A DNA stretch of 64,000 nt. Source: Rathayibacter sp. VKM Ac-2760. GTDB taxonomy: Bacteria > Actinomycetota > Actinomycetes > Actinomycetales > Microbacteriaceae. Below are positions 7,642-15,038 of this stretch, piece by piece; position 1 is the stretch's first letter, and each line of letters begins with the position of its first letter. Under the pieces are notes generated by a model that saw only the letters and a program-made list of their open reading frames with translations, did no database searches and was not told where the DNA came from. Both the position numbers and the translations under genes were made by a program. Where the stretch lies: NCBI RefSeq assembly GCF_009834185.1, contig NZ_CP047173.1, forward strand, positions 4,216,001 through 4,280,000, given 5' to 3'.

Positions 7642-8052
7642 ATGAGTGCTGCGGACGAGAGCGGGCCGTTCTTCCACGGGACGAAGGCGGACCTGCCGGT
7701 CGGTGACCTGCTGGTGGCGGGGCGGCGCTCGAACTACCGGCCCGAGATCGTGATGAACCACGTGTACTTCACGGCGCTGCCGGACGGGGCGGGGCTCGCG
7801 GCCGAGCTCGCGCCCGGGGAGGCGGAGCCGCGGGTCTACGAGGTGGAGCCGACCGGGCCGTTCGAGGACGACCCGAACGTGACGGACAAGAAGTTCCCGG
7901 GGAACCCGACGCGCTCGTACCGGAGCGTCGAGGCGCTCCGCGTCGTCCGCGAGGTGCACGACTGGACGCGGCTGAGTCCGGAGGCGCTGCGGGCGTGGCG
8001 CACGCGCCTCGCCGAGCTCCGCGACGACCCGCGCGGCGAGATCCTGAACTGA
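7642..8052 (+). CDS. arr: NAD+-dependent rifamycin ADP-ribosyltransferase Arr
   Basis: Cytoplasmic enzyme of 136 aa, the usual Arr length, which inactivates rifamycins by ADP-ribosylating the ansa-chain hydroxyl. The three residues established for Arr of Mycobacterium smegmatis are present with a constant offset: His12 (FFHGTKADLP), Tyr42 (VYFTAL) and Asp77 (FEDDPNVTDKKFPGNPTRSY). It is a single gene with its own promoter-like box and a palindromic element just downstream. The sequence is complete, so intrinsic rifamycin tolerance is expected. Many soil actinobacteria carry chromosomal arr, and nothing here points to recent transfer. Confidence 0.93.
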   Translation: MSAADESGPFFHGTKADLPVGDLLVAGRRSNYRPEIVMNHVYFTALPDGAGLAAELAPGEAEPRVYEVEPTGPFEDDPNVTDKKFPGNPTRSYRSVEALRVVREVHDWTRLSPEALRAWRTRLAELRDDPRGEILN

Positions 8053-8113
8053 GCGGCGAGTGCTCCGCGGTCGCCAGGAACCGCGGCGCGGGCCGACCGA
8101 TCGGGCGGGCATT

Positions 8114-8246
8114 CATGCTGGTCGAGTAGCCGGCCGGAGGCCGGCGTATCGAGACCCACCCCCGTCAGCACGCGGGGTGTGCAGACCGTCCTTCTGACGA
8201 CGGTGGATCTCGATACGCCCGCTCCGCGGGCTACTCGATCAGCAAG
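8114..8246. repeat. Compound palindromic element, full copy
   Basis: Starts CATGCTGGTCGAGTAGCC and ends GGCTACTCGATCAGCAAG, about 133 bp, between the convergent arr and ROK genes. Its right end overlaps the last two codons and supplies the TGA stop of the ROK gene. Confidence 0.85.
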
Positions 8247-9189
8247 GGAGGGGGGCGGCGGGCTCGGACGACGCCAGGCCCGGCAGGTGCACCAGGGCGG
8301 CCGCGCCGATCAGCGGGCCGCTGCCGCCGAGGCCGGAGGGGCGGATCGCGAGGCCGCGGGCGTAGTCGAAGACCGCGCGCTCGCAGGCCGCCTCGCGGAC
8401 GAGGTCGAGGTACGAGGCCGTCACTCCCGAGAAGCCGCCGCCGACGGCGAAGTCGCGGACGTCGAGCAGCGTCGCAACGTCGGCGATCGCCGTGCCGACG
8501 GCCGCGGCCGAGCGCGCCACCGCGGCGAGCGCCACCGGGTCGCCGGCCGCGGCCGCCCGCGCCAGGTCCTCGCCGGTCGTGCCCGCGAAGCCGCGGCGCC
8601 GCGCCCAGGCGACGCTGCTCGGTCCGGAGGCGATGCTCTCCAGCGTCCCGTCGCTCCTCTCCTCCGGGTCCGCGTCGCCGACGTGGATCTGCCCGATGTG
8701 CCCGGCGTTGCCGGAGCGCCCCGCGACCGCGCGGCCGTCGAGCACGACACCGCCGCCGACCCCCGTCGAGACCACCAGGCTCACCGAGGAGTCGGCGCCG
8801 CGGTTGGCGCCGACCCAGTGCTCGGCGAGCGCGATGCAGGTGCCGTCGAGCCGCAGGGCGACCGGCCGGCCGGGCAGCAGCCGCTCGACGACCGCGCGCA
8901 GAGCGAACCCGTGCAGCAGCGGCAGGTTCTTCGGCCGGATGCGCCCCTCGGCGAGGTCGAGCGGGCCCGCGGAGCCGATGCCCGCACCGATCACCTCGCG
9001 CCCCGATGCGGCCGCGAGAGACTCCCCGATGCACGCGGCGACCGCCGCCGCGAAGCCCGGAGGCGTCAGCGCCGGCCCGGTCGGCCGCCGGCTCCGCGAC
9101 TCCGGGACGAGCGCACCGTCGGCGTGCACGAGCGCGGACTCGATCTTGGTGCCGCCGACGTCGACGGCGAGCGCGAGCTGCGACCGCAC
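8239..9189 (-). CDS. ROK-family sugar kinase (probable mannokinase/glucokinase)
   Basis: Cytoplasmic sugar kinase of 316 aa without a DNA-binding domain. The ATP-phosphate loop is LALAVDVGGTKIESALV. The second ROK signature is present as STGVGGGVVLDG followed by NAGHIGQIHVG. The zinc-binding cysteine cluster of many ROK proteins is absent. It is the last gene of the mannan operon, 3 nt after the beta-mannosidase gene, which suggests that it phosphorylates mannose released by that enzyme. The GTG at 9189 gives a natural ROK N terminus. The final codons TGC TGA come from the palindromic element at 8114-8246. Confidence 0.85.
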   Translation of the reverse strand: MRSQLALAVDVGGTKIESALVHADGALVPESRSRRPTGPALTPPGFAAAVAACIGESLAAASGREVIGAGIGSAGPLDLAEGRIRPKNLPLLHGFALRAVVERLLPGRPVALRLDGTCIALAEHWVGANRGADSSVSLVVSTGVGGGVVLDGRAVAGRSGNAGHIGQIHVGDADPEERSDGTLESIASGPSSVAWARRRGFAGTTGEDLARAAAAGDPVALAAVARSAAAVGTAIADVATLLDVRDFAVGGGFSGVTASYLDLVREAACERAVFDYARGLAIRPSGLGGSGPLIGAAALVHLPGLASSEPAAPLPC

Positions 9190-9192
9190 GCG

Positions 9193-11658
9193 TCAGCCCC
9201 AGTCGGCGACGAGCTGGTTGGCGGTGCGCAGCACGCTCGGCGAGACGAGCGCCGCGTGATCGAGCCCGGCCCCGCTCACCCGGAACGTCACCGACTCCCC
9301 CGGCAGCAGCGTGACGAGCTGGTCGTCGACGACCGCCGCCGGGTCGACCTTGTCGACGAGCAGCGTCAGGTCGCGCACGAGGTTCTCCGCCGTGACGGTC
9401 ACCTCCGCCCCGCCGTCGACGGCGCGCACCGAGGTGCTCAGCCGGGGCGCCTCGAGCGCCGACACCCGGTACTCGGCGAAGAACCAGAACGCGCGCTCCC
9501 CGGCGAAGTCGGCGACGAGCAGCTCGCCCGCGACATCGTCCGCGGCTCCCACCCCGATCGGGAAGGTGACGACCGAGCGCGCGTCGAGCGACACCTCCTG
9601 CCGCTCCTCCGCGAGCACCGCGCCGTCGAAGCGCAGCCGGCGCACGACCACCTCGCCCGCCCACTCCCGGGCGCTGTCGTTCACCGCGACCACCGCGAGC
9701 CCCTCGCCCCGCGGCTGCACGGTCAGCAGCCGGTCCGCGTAGACGTGCTTGAGCGCGTAGAGCAGCGGCTTCGCCGTCCCGTCGCCGTCGACCGCCGCCC
9801 ACGACGTCACCGGCCAGCAGTCGTTGAGCTGCCAGACGATCGAGCCCATGCAGCGCGGGCTCTCGGAGCGCTGGTGCTCGATCGCGAGGGTCACTGCGAG
9901 CGCCTGGTTGAGCGACATCGCCCAGTGCCAGTCCTCGGTGTCGTCGGGCAGCGGGAGGTGCGCGACCAGTCCGTCGGTCAGCTTGTCGTTGCCGTCGGTC
10001 GCCTTCTGGTGGTGGATCATCCCGGGCGACTCGGGGGTCAGCGGCGAGTCCGAGATCGAGCGCTGGATGGTCGACCACGAGGCCGGGCCCTGCCAGCCGA
10101 ACTCGGCGACGAAGCGGGCGTGCACGTCGCGGTAGGCGGGGTAGTCGACCCGGTTCCACAGCTCCCAGAGGTGCACGGAGCCGTGGTCGACGTCGTTCGC
10201 GAAGATCGCGGTGTCGCCCGACCAGGGGCTGCCCGGCGTGTAGGAGCGCTCGGGGTCGAGCTCGGCGACCAGGCGCGGCAGCAGGTCGAGGTAGTAGCCG
10301 AGGCCCCAGGTGCGGCCCTGGAGGCGCTTCTCCCAGCCCCACTCCTCGTAGCCCCAGATGTTCTCGTTGTTGCCGTTCCAGAGCGCGAGGCTCGGGTGCG
10401 GCATGATCCGCGTGACGTTGTCGCGGACCTCCGCCTCGACCTCGCTCCAGAGCGGCTCCTCCTCGGCGTAGGAGGCGCAGGCGAAGAGGAAGTCCTGCCA
10501 GACGAGGATCCCGCGCTCGTCGCAGAGCTCGTAGAAGTCGTCCGACTCGAAGTAGCCGCCGCCCCAGATCCGCAGCAGGTTCATGTTCGCGAACTCGGCC
10601 TGGTCCATCCGGCGGGCCAGGCGCGCGCGGTCGACGCGGGTGACGAAGGCGTCGTCGGGGATCCAGTTGGCGCCGCGGATCCAGACCGGCTCGCCGTTGA
10701 CGACGAAGCGGAACGAGGTGCCCTCCTCGTCGCGGTCCAGCTGCACGTCGACAGTGCGGAAGCCGATCCGCAGCGTCCGGCCGTCGACGACCGCGTCGCC
10801 GACGCGCGCCTCGACGTCCAGCAGCGAGAGCGGCTGCTCGCCGAAGCCGCGCGGCCACCACAGGGCCGGGTCCGCCACGGCGAGCTCGAGCGTCGCCGAG
10901 CTCTCGCCGGCCGGCACGGTGACGGAGGCGGTCACGCCGTCGACGCTCGCCGTCAGCTCCACCTCGTCCTCCGTCGTCCGCTCGAGGTCGACGTGCACAG
11001 CGACGCGACCGGTCGTGCCGTCCACCGTCACGACGGGTCGGACGGCGGCGAGGCGCGCCTCGCTCCAGGCGTGCAGCGAGACCGGCTTCCACATCCCGAC
11101 CGAGGCGGCGTCGAGCCCCCAGTCCCAGCCGAAGTTGCAGGCGGCCTTCCGCAGCGCGTTGAACGGGTGCGAGTAGGTGTGCGGGCGGTAGCCGATCTCG
11201 AGGCTGGCGCGGTCGGCCTCGGCGATCGGCGAGGCGAAGCGCACGACGAGCGCGTTGTCGCCCTCCACCAGCAGACCGTCGACGGCGAAGCGGTACGTGC
11301 GGTGCTGGTTGCGCGTGCTCGCGACGACGTGGCCGTTCAGCTCGATCGTCGCGACCGTGTCCAGGCCCTCGAAGACCAGCTCGTGCCGGTCGTGCCCGTC
11401 GGGCGACCAGGCGAAGACGGACGCGTACTCCCAGTCGGTCTCGCCGATCCAGGTGACCTTCTTCTCGTTCTGGTCGAGATACGGGTCCGGGATCAAGCCC
11501 GCCGCGAGGAGGTCGGTGTGCACGAGTCCGGGGACGGTCGCCGGGACCGTCGCGCCCGCGAGCTCCGCGGGAATCGGGCCGCGGAGCGCGCGCACGCTCC
11601 AGCCGTCGTGCAGGGGGCGGAGGGTGGCCGAGAGGCGCTCGGTGCTGGTGTGGGTCAC
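9193..11658 (-). CDS. GH2 beta-mannosidase
   Basis: Cytoplasmic exo-beta-mannosidase of 821 aa, the normal length for the GH2 mannosidase subfamily. It has a sugar-binding jelly roll at the N terminus, an immunoglobulin-like middle and a TIM barrel. The acid/base is Glu432 in WNGNNENIWGYEEWG and the nucleophile Glu519 in FVAEFGWQGP; RIWGGGYFE and WQLNDCWPVTSW are family landmarks. The GTG at 11658 overlaps the permease stop (GTGA) and follows AGGAG, so translation is coupled. There is no signal peptide, consistent with action on imported mannooligosaccharides. Confidence 0.92.
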   Translation of the reverse strand: MTHTSTERLSATLRPLHDGWSVRALRGPIPAELAGATVPATVPGLVHTDLLAAGLIPDPYLDQNEKKVTWIGETDWEYASVFAWSPDGHDRHELVFEGLDTVATIELNGHVVASTRNQHRTYRFAVDGLLVEGDNALVVRFASPIAEADRASLEIGYRPHTYSHPFNALRKAACNFGWDWGLDAASVGMWKPVSLHAWSEARLAAVRPVVTVDGTTGRVAVHVDLERTTEDEVELTASVDGVTASVTVPAGESSATLELAVADPALWWPRGFGEQPLSLLDVEARVGDAVVDGRTLRIGFRTVDVQLDRDEEGTSFRFVVNGEPVWIRGANWIPDDAFVTRVDRARLARRMDQAEFANMNLLRIWGGGYFESDDFYELCDERGILVWQDFLFACASYAEEEPLWSEVEAEVRDNVTRIMPHPSLALWNGNNENIWGYEEWGWEKRLQGRTWGLGYYLDLLPRLVAELDPERSYTPGSPWSGDTAIFANDVDHGSVHLWELWNRVDYPAYRDVHARFVAEFGWQGPASWSTIQRSISDSPLTPESPGMIHHQKATDGNDKLTDGLVAHLPLPDDTEDWHWAMSLNQALAVTLAIEHQRSESPRCMGSIVWQLNDCWPVTSWAAVDGDGTAKPLLYALKHVYADRLLTVQPRGEGLAVVAVNDSAREWAGEVVVRRLRFDGAVLAEERQEVSLDARSVVTFPIGVGAADDVAGELLVADFAGERAFWFFAEYRVSALEAPRLSTSVRAVDGGAEVTVTAENLVRDLTLLVDKVDPAAVVDDQLVTLLPGESVTFRVSGAGLDHAALVSPSVLRTANQLVADWG

Positions 11659-12560
11659 TTGGTGGCTCCTGAGGTCAGTCCGTTGTAGATGAAGCGCTGG
11701 AGGAAGAGGAAGGCGATGAGCGTCGGGACGATGACGAGGATCGTGCCGGCGGCGATGACCTCCCACTGTGCTCCGAACGGGCCCATGAAGCGGAAGAGCG
11801 AGGTCGAGATGACCCCGAGATCCTGCGAGGGCATGTAGAGGAAGGGGATGTAGAACTCGTTGTAGACCGCGATCCCCTTGATGATCACGACCGTGGCGAT
11901 CGCCGGCTTCAGCAGCGGCAGCACGATCCGCCAGTAGACGGTGAAGCGGCTGGCGCCGTCGAGCATCGCCGCCTCGTCGAGCGAGACCGGGATCGACTGC
12001 ATGAACTGCAGGAAGATGTAGATCGCGACGATGTCGGTGCCGGTGAAGAGCAGGATCGCCGACCAGCGGGTGTTGAAGAGGTCGAGGGCGTTGATCACCT
12101 GGAAGGTCGCGACCTGCGTCGTCACCGACGGCACGAGGGTCGCGAGCAGGAACAGCCCCGTCACGAGCCGGCGGCCGCGGAAGCGGAAGCGGTCGATCGC
12201 GTAGGCCGCCATCGTCCCGATCAGGATCGTGCCCGCCACCGACACCAGCAGGATGATGCCGGTGTTGAGGAACCCGGTGACCATCCCGCCCTGCGTGAAG
12301 GCGATCGCGAAGTTCTCGAAGTTGAACCAGTTGCTCGGCGGCACGAGCGGACCGGTGCTGCGGTACTCCGTCGACGTCTTGAACGCGAGCATGAAGATCG
12401 TCACGATCGGCACCAGCGCGAACAGGCAGGCGACGATCAGCGAGGTGTACTTGCCGATCGCGCCGAGCGTCGAGCCGCGCCGCGGGCGCCGGGAGGTGCT
12501 CGGGCTGGTGGTCACGGGCAGGCCGGTGACGGCCTGGGCGCGGGGCTGCGTGGTGGTCAT
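11655..12560 (-). CDS. Carbohydrate ABC transporter permease (MalG/CUT1 type), mannan locus
   Basis: Inner-membrane permease of 301 aa with six hydrophobic segments. The EAA loop that docks to the ATPase is DEAAMLDGASRFTVYWRIVLPLLKP, and the N-terminal ~35 residues are polar. It overlaps the next gene at both ends (ATGA with the other permease, GTGA with the beta-mannosidase). Its substrate is inferred to be beta-mannooligosaccharides from the neighbouring mannanase and mannosidase genes. No ATPase gene is present in the operon. Confidence 0.9.
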   Translation of the reverse strand: MTTTQPRAQAVTGLPVTTSPSTSRRPRRGSTLGAIGKYTSLIVACLFALVPIVTIFMLAFKTSTEYRSTGPLVPPSNWFNFENFAIAFTQGGMVTGFLNTGIILLVSVAGTILIGTMAAYAIDRFRFRGRRLVTGLFLLATLVPSVTTQVATFQVINALDLFNTRWSAILLFTGTDIVAIYIFLQFMQSIPVSLDEAAMLDGASRFTVYWRIVLPLLKPAIATVVIIKGIAVYNEFYIPFLYMPSQDLGVISTSLFRFMGPFGAQWEVIAAGTILVIVPTLIAFLFLQRFIYNGLTSGATK

Positions 12561-13516
12561 TCCTGGCCCGCCTTCTCGTCGGGGAACACGCGGCGCTGCA
12601 CCGCGGTGATGATCAGCACGATCGCGAGCAGGACGACGGCCATCGCCGAGGCGAGGCCGACCTTCGAGTAGCGGAACGCGGTGTCCACGGTCTGGATCAC
12701 GAAGGTCTCGGACCCGTTGGCGCCGCCGGTCATGATGTACGGCATCTCGAACGCCGACAGCGCGCCCGCGATGGCGAGGATGAAGGACAGCCCGAGGATC
12801 CGCCGGATGCTCGGCACGATGATGTAGCGGAACTTGTCGAAGGACGTCGCGCCGTCGATGTCCGCGGCCTCGTACTGCTCCTCCGGCACCGACTGGATCG
12901 CGCCGAGGAACAGCACGAAGTTGAGCCCCATGTAGCGCCAGACCGAGGTCGCCGCGAGCGAGACGTTGACGACCGACGGGTCGCCGAGCCACTGCGGGGT
13001 GTCCTGCACGCCGAAGGCGCCGAGCACCGCGTCGAGGGTGCCGTCGGGCCGGAAGAAGTAGAGGAACATCAGCCCGATCGCGACGCCGTTGATCAGGTAG
13101 GGGAAGAAGATGACGCCCTTGAAGAAGTTGCGGAACCGGGTCTGGAAGCTCAGCAGCGTCGCGAAGAACAGCGCGAGCCCGAGCTGCGCGACCGCGCCGG
13201 CCAGGTAGAAGAGGCTGACGAAGAAGACCTGGAAGATCTCGGGCCGGGTGAAGATCTCGACGTAGTTCTCCAGGCCGACGAACGTCTTGTCCGGGTCGAG
13301 GCCGTCCCAGTCGGTGACGCTGTACCAGAACATGTTCGCGACCGGGATGTAGGTCAGGACGACGAGGAACGCCAGCGGCACCGCGAGGAACAGCCAGGGC
13401 GTGCTGCGGCGGCCGGTCAGCCGCTGGCGGCGGCCGGAGGGCCTGGCGCCGCGACGGCTCCCGCCGGCCCGCTTGCTCGCTCCGACCTCGAGGGGCGGAG
13501 CGTCGGTGATCGCCAT
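12557..13516 (-). CDS. Carbohydrate ABC transporter permease (MalF/CUT1 type), mannan locus
   Basis: First permease of the mannan importer (319 aa). It has a basic N-terminal extension (residues 1-40), six membrane segments and the EAA motif EEQYEAADIDGATSFDKFRY near residue 225. The ATG at 13516 follows GAAAGG. It is separated from the binding-protein gene by a perfect 13-bp hairpin, which probably lowers permease expression relative to the binding protein. It pairs with the permease at 11655. Confidence 0.9.
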   Translation of the reverse strand: MAITDAPPLEVGASKRAGGSRRGARPSGRRQRLTGRRSTPWLFLAVPLAFLVVLTYIPVANMFWYSVTDWDGLDPDKTFVGLENYVEIFTRPEIFQVFFVSLFYLAGAVAQLGLALFFATLLSFQTRFRNFFKGVIFFPYLINGVAIGLMFLYFFRPDGTLDAVLGAFGVQDTPQWLGDPSVVNVSLAATSVWRYMGLNFVLFLGAIQSVPEEQYEAADIDGATSFDKFRYIIVPSIRRILGLSFILAIAGALSAFEMPYIMTGGANGSETFVIQTVDTAFRYSKVGLASAMAVVLLAIVLIITAVQRRVFPDEKAGQE

Positions 13517-13565
13517 GTCGATCCTTTCGGCATCCCGGGGAATGCGGTCGTGAGGGGGGTGGGGA

Positions 13566-13596
13566 GGGGGCGACCCGCGAGTGGCGGGTCGCCCCC
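13566..13596 (-). terminator. Strong hairpin between binding-protein and permease genes
   Basis: Perfect 13-bp stem GGGGGCGACCCGC / GCGGGTCGCCCCC with a 5-nt loop, placed between the binding-protein stop (13609) and the permease start (13516). There is no T-run. It probably attenuates transcription or protects the upstream mRNA. Elements at the same position occur in the other two sugar operons. Confidence 0.75.
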
Positions 13597-13608
13597 AGGG
13601 AACGGCTG

Positions 13609-14940
13609 CTACTCCGCGACGTCCGCGCGGGCCGCGGCCCAGCGCGAGTTGAGGTCGTCGAAGAGCGACTGCTTGTCGCCGTCGCCGGCCCCGCGGGCGG
13701 CGTCGATCAGCTTCTGGCGGTAGGAGTTGCCGAAGAGGTCGATCTCGGCCTCGTTGGCGATGTCGTTGATGACGGCCTCCTTGCCGACCGGGTCCGGAGC
13801 GAGCTCCAGGTAGGTCACGCCGAGCGCGTCGAAGTCGGCGAGGGTGTCGGGCGCCGGGTCCGAGATCACCGGGCTGATCGCGCCCTGGCTCGCGGCGAAG
13901 CCGGAGTCCTCGGTGAACCAGTCGATCCAGGCCCGAGCGGTCGCCTTGTTGTCGGAGTTCTTGTTGATCGCGAGGAACTTGTCCGAGGCGGTCACCGAGG
14001 TGAACGCGCCGTCCTGCGCCCACGGCATCGGCCAGAAGCCGATGGTGTCGCGCGGCTTCCCGGCCTTCTCCGCGGCGTCCTGCATCTGCGAGACGGCCCA
14101 GGAGCCGAGGACCATCGAGCCGATCTCGCCCTGGGCGAGGAGGTCCTTCGACTCCTCCCAGTTCGTGGTGGTCGGGTCGTCCTCGCTGAGGCCGGCGGCG
14201 ACCGTGTCGTAGAGCAGACCGTCGATGTTGTACTGGTCGTTGCCCTCGGTCCAGGGTGCGTCGTCGGCGATCATCTCGGTGCGGACGTCCTCGCCCTGCA
14301 CGGTGCCGAGGTTGCCCTCGATGGTCGCGAGCGGCCAGCCGTCCTTGTAGTTCGTGTAATAGGGAGTGACGCCGGTCGCCTTGATCGCCTCGAGGTCGGC
14401 CAGGTACTCCTCCTCCGTCTGCGGCGGGTCGGTGACACCGGCCGCGCTCCAGACGTCGCGGTTGAAGACGTAGCCCATCGCGGAGCCGAAGGTCGAGATG
14501 CCGTAGGCGGTGCCGTCGAACGAGCCCTCGTTGGTGAAGCGGTACTTCTCGGAGAGCTCGTCCGTCGAGCCGAGCGGCTCGAAGTAGTTCGCGTAGTCGT
14601 CCTTGGTGACGTTGGAGCTCGGGATGAGCAGCACGTCGCCGTAGTCCTTCGAGTTCAGGCGGATCTTGGTGTCGCCCTCGTAGTCGGTGAGCGCCTCGAA
14701 CTTCACGGTGGTGCCGGGGTACTGCTCCTCGAAGGTCGAGGCGTAGTCGGCGAACGTGGTGTCGACGAGGTCGGTGCGGTTGGTCAGCACGGTGATCTCG
14801 CCGGCGGGCTCGCCGGAGTCGTTGCTCGCGCCGGCGGAGCAGCCGGACAGGACGAGCGAGGCCGACGCGGCGACGGCGGCGAGGCCGATCAGCGTGCTGC
14901 GGCGGGCGGGCGCCGGGCGGCGGGTGGTGGGTCGGTGCAC
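13609..14940 (-). CDS. Extracellular sugar-binding lipoprotein (CUT1), probable mannooligosaccharide receptor
   Basis: Binding protein of an ABC sugar importer (443 aa). A lipoprotein signal peptide ends in LVLSGCSAG with Cys34 as the lipidation site, and the mature part has the SBP_bac_1 fold (EITVLTNRTDLVDTTFADYA; YGDVLLIPSS). The GTG at 14940 is preceded by GAGGAG. It lies 98 bp after the GH5 mannanase gene, with a small hairpin between. Ligand specificity is inferred from the mannanase and mannosidase genes on each side of the ABC genes. Confidence 0.88.
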   Translation of the reverse strand: MHRPTTRRPAPARRSTLIGLAAVAASASLVLSGCSAGASNDSGEPAGEITVLTNRTDLVDTTFADYASTFEEQYPGTTVKFEALTDYEGDTKIRLNSKDYGDVLLIPSSNVTKDDYANYFEPLGSTDELSEKYRFTNEGSFDGTAYGISTFGSAMGYVFNRDVWSAAGVTDPPQTEEEYLADLEAIKATGVTPYYTNYKDGWPLATIEGNLGTVQGEDVRTEMIADDAPWTEGNDQYNIDGLLYDTVAAGLSEDDPTTTNWEESKDLLAQGEIGSMVLGSWAVSQMQDAAEKAGKPRDTIGFWPMPWAQDGAFTSVTASDKFLAINKNSDNKATARAWIDWFTEDSGFAASQGAISPVISDPAPDTLADFDALGVTYLELAPDPVGKEAVINDIANEAEIDLFGNSYRQKLIDAARGAGDGDKQSLFDDLNSRWAAARADVAE

Positions 14941-14959
14941 AGGAGTTCTCCTCGGTGGG

Positions 14960-14981
14960 CCGTCGCCGCCTTCGGCGACGG
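14960..14981 (-). terminator. Hairpin between the mannanase and binding-protein genes
   Basis: Perfect 9-bp stem CCGTCGCCG / CGGCGACGG with loop CCTT, just upstream of the binding-protein ribosome site and downstream of the GH5 stop. It may be an attenuator or processing site inside the mannan operon. Confidence 0.5.
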
Positions 14982-15038
14982 GAGGTGGTGGTGGGATCGG
15001 AGGGGTGGTGCGGGGGTGGTGCCGGCTGCGGCTCGCGG

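Noticed and set aside
8179..11688. 1169-codon plus-strand open frame opposite the ROK and GH2 genes
   Set aside because: It is a mirror frame of genuine GH2/ROK coding on the other strand, Arg/Asp/Val-rich with no domain, typical of high-GC DNA.
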